Source: Caulobacter flavus
GTDB taxonomy: Bacteria > Pseudomonadota > Alphaproteobacteria > Caulobacterales > Caulobacteraceae
Assembly: GCF_003722335.1 (NCBI RefSeq)
Contig: NZ_CP026100.1
Coordinates: 1,524,001 to 1,588,000 of the forward strand
Reading direction: 5' to 3'
DNA: 64,000 nucleotides
A program made the translations under genes and the position numbers. Positions within the stretch are counted from its first letter, which is position 1. Every line of letters begins with the position of its first letter. Below, piece after piece: positions 63,719 through 64,000 of the stretch. The notes under the pieces were generated by a model, which ran no database searches, had not been told where the DNA came from, and saw nothing but the letters and a program-made list of their open reading frames with translations.

Positions 63719-63751
63719 AAAAGAAAACCCCGCCGGCTTGCACCGGCGGGG
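63719..63751 (-). terminator. Intrinsic terminator of the chemotaxis receptor gene
   Basis: CCCCGCCGG (63728-63736) pairs with CCGGCGGGG (63743-63751) around CTTGCA. The A-rich left flank AAAAAGAAAA gives a strong T-run for minus-strand transcripts from the partial gene at 63802. Confidence 0.85.
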
Positions 63752-63801
63752 CTTCGAAGTTCAGGGAGGATGCGCCCCCGGTACGCGGGGCGGTTACGCG
63801 A

Positions 63802-64000
63802 TCAGAATTCTTCCCAGTCGTCGCTGCTGGCGGCGGGCGCCGACGAGGCGAAGGCGGCGAGCTTGGCCTGGGCCGAGCGGACCGGGTTGACGCCCGGGCG
63901 GCTGTCGGCGCCGGCCAGCGACACGGCCGGCTTGGCGGCGGCCGGAGCCGGACGCGAGACGGGCGGCGGCGCGGCGGCGCGGCGGGTCGAACCGCCGCCG
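63802..64000 (-). CDS. C-terminal end of a methyl-accepting chemotaxis protein (partial)
   Basis: The gene enters from beyond the right edge and ends with TGA at 63802-63804. The readable part is a flexible alanine and proline-rich tail (VSRPAPAAAKPAVSLAGAD, then NPVRSAQAKLAAFASSAPAA) that finishes SSDDWEEF. The terminal DWEEF resembles the xWETF/xWEEF pentapeptide that docks CheR and CheB on chemoreceptors. Caulobacter receptors such as McpA end in this way. The sensing, methylation and signalling regions lie outside the window. A terminator follows about 50 bases later. Confidence 0.75.
   Translation of the reverse strand, partial: GGGSTRRAAAPPPVSRPAPAAAKPAVSLAGADSRPGVNPVRSAQAKLAAFASSAPAASSDDWEEF

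Overview
The window is high-GC chromosomal DNA from a Caulobacter-type alphaproteobacterium. The supporting evidence is gene content and order: an aa3 oxidase cluster in the alphaproteobacterial order ctaC-ctaD-ctaB-coxF-ctaG-ctaE, a usg-trpF-trpB-trpA-accD-folC run as described around the Caulobacter trp genes, an evident PdeA orthologue (PAS-GEDEF-EAL), two HWE-type sensor kinases, two TonB-dependent receptors and many SDR oxidoreductases. It reads as ordinary core chromosome. I see no transposase, integrase, phage gene, CRISPR array, rRNA or tRNA.

Layout. 1-2.5 kb: a small membrane protein, a molybdopterin-domain protein and a thiolase. 3-6.7 kb: a polyhydroxybutyrate cluster, with the regulator phaR divergent from phaA-phaB. 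7-10.4 kb: a secreted protein and a bacteriophytochrome fused to an HWE kinase and a receiver. 10.5-16 kb (minus strand): a TonB-dependent outer-membrane protein, tldD, and a padR-DUF1700-DUF2807 unit. 16.4-22 kb: cytochrome c oxidase subunits and assembly factors, running on through DUF983, SURF1, thrC, an M16 peptidase, a GNAT acetyltransferase and pdeA (to 28.7 kb). 28.7-32 kb: an SDR, a LysE exporter, a solitary exbD and a WD40-like protein. 32-37.8 kb (minus): folC, accD, trpA, a 46-residue membrane ORF, trpB, trpF, usg. 38-43.5 kb: a FabG-like SDR, a PAS-HWE kinase, a DUF4126 protein and maeB. 43.7-48.6 kb: dapB and a YdbH-YnbE-YdbL envelope lipid-transport operon. 48.8-57 kb: mixed metabolism (HSD10-like SDR, DUF1232, YhhN, gshA, Sel1 protein, rsmE, ppk2, thioredoxin-like, AraC, SDR). 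57-64 kb: a TonB receptor, an S10 carboxypeptidase, lpd, a small secreted protein and the C-terminal tail of a chemotaxis receptor.

The main non-genic signal is a dense set of palindromic extragenic repeats of several families, more than a dozen loci, almost all between genes and often at convergent gene ends. Some are nested and some are solo halves of larger paired elements. No single spectacular new system is evident. The best leads are the unannotated 46-codon membrane ORF in trpB-trpA, the modular repeats, a TrpA with Glu where the catalytic Asp normally sits, the hairpin plus 8-codon ORF between ctaD and ctaB, and paired operator-like repeats upstream of a TonB receptor.
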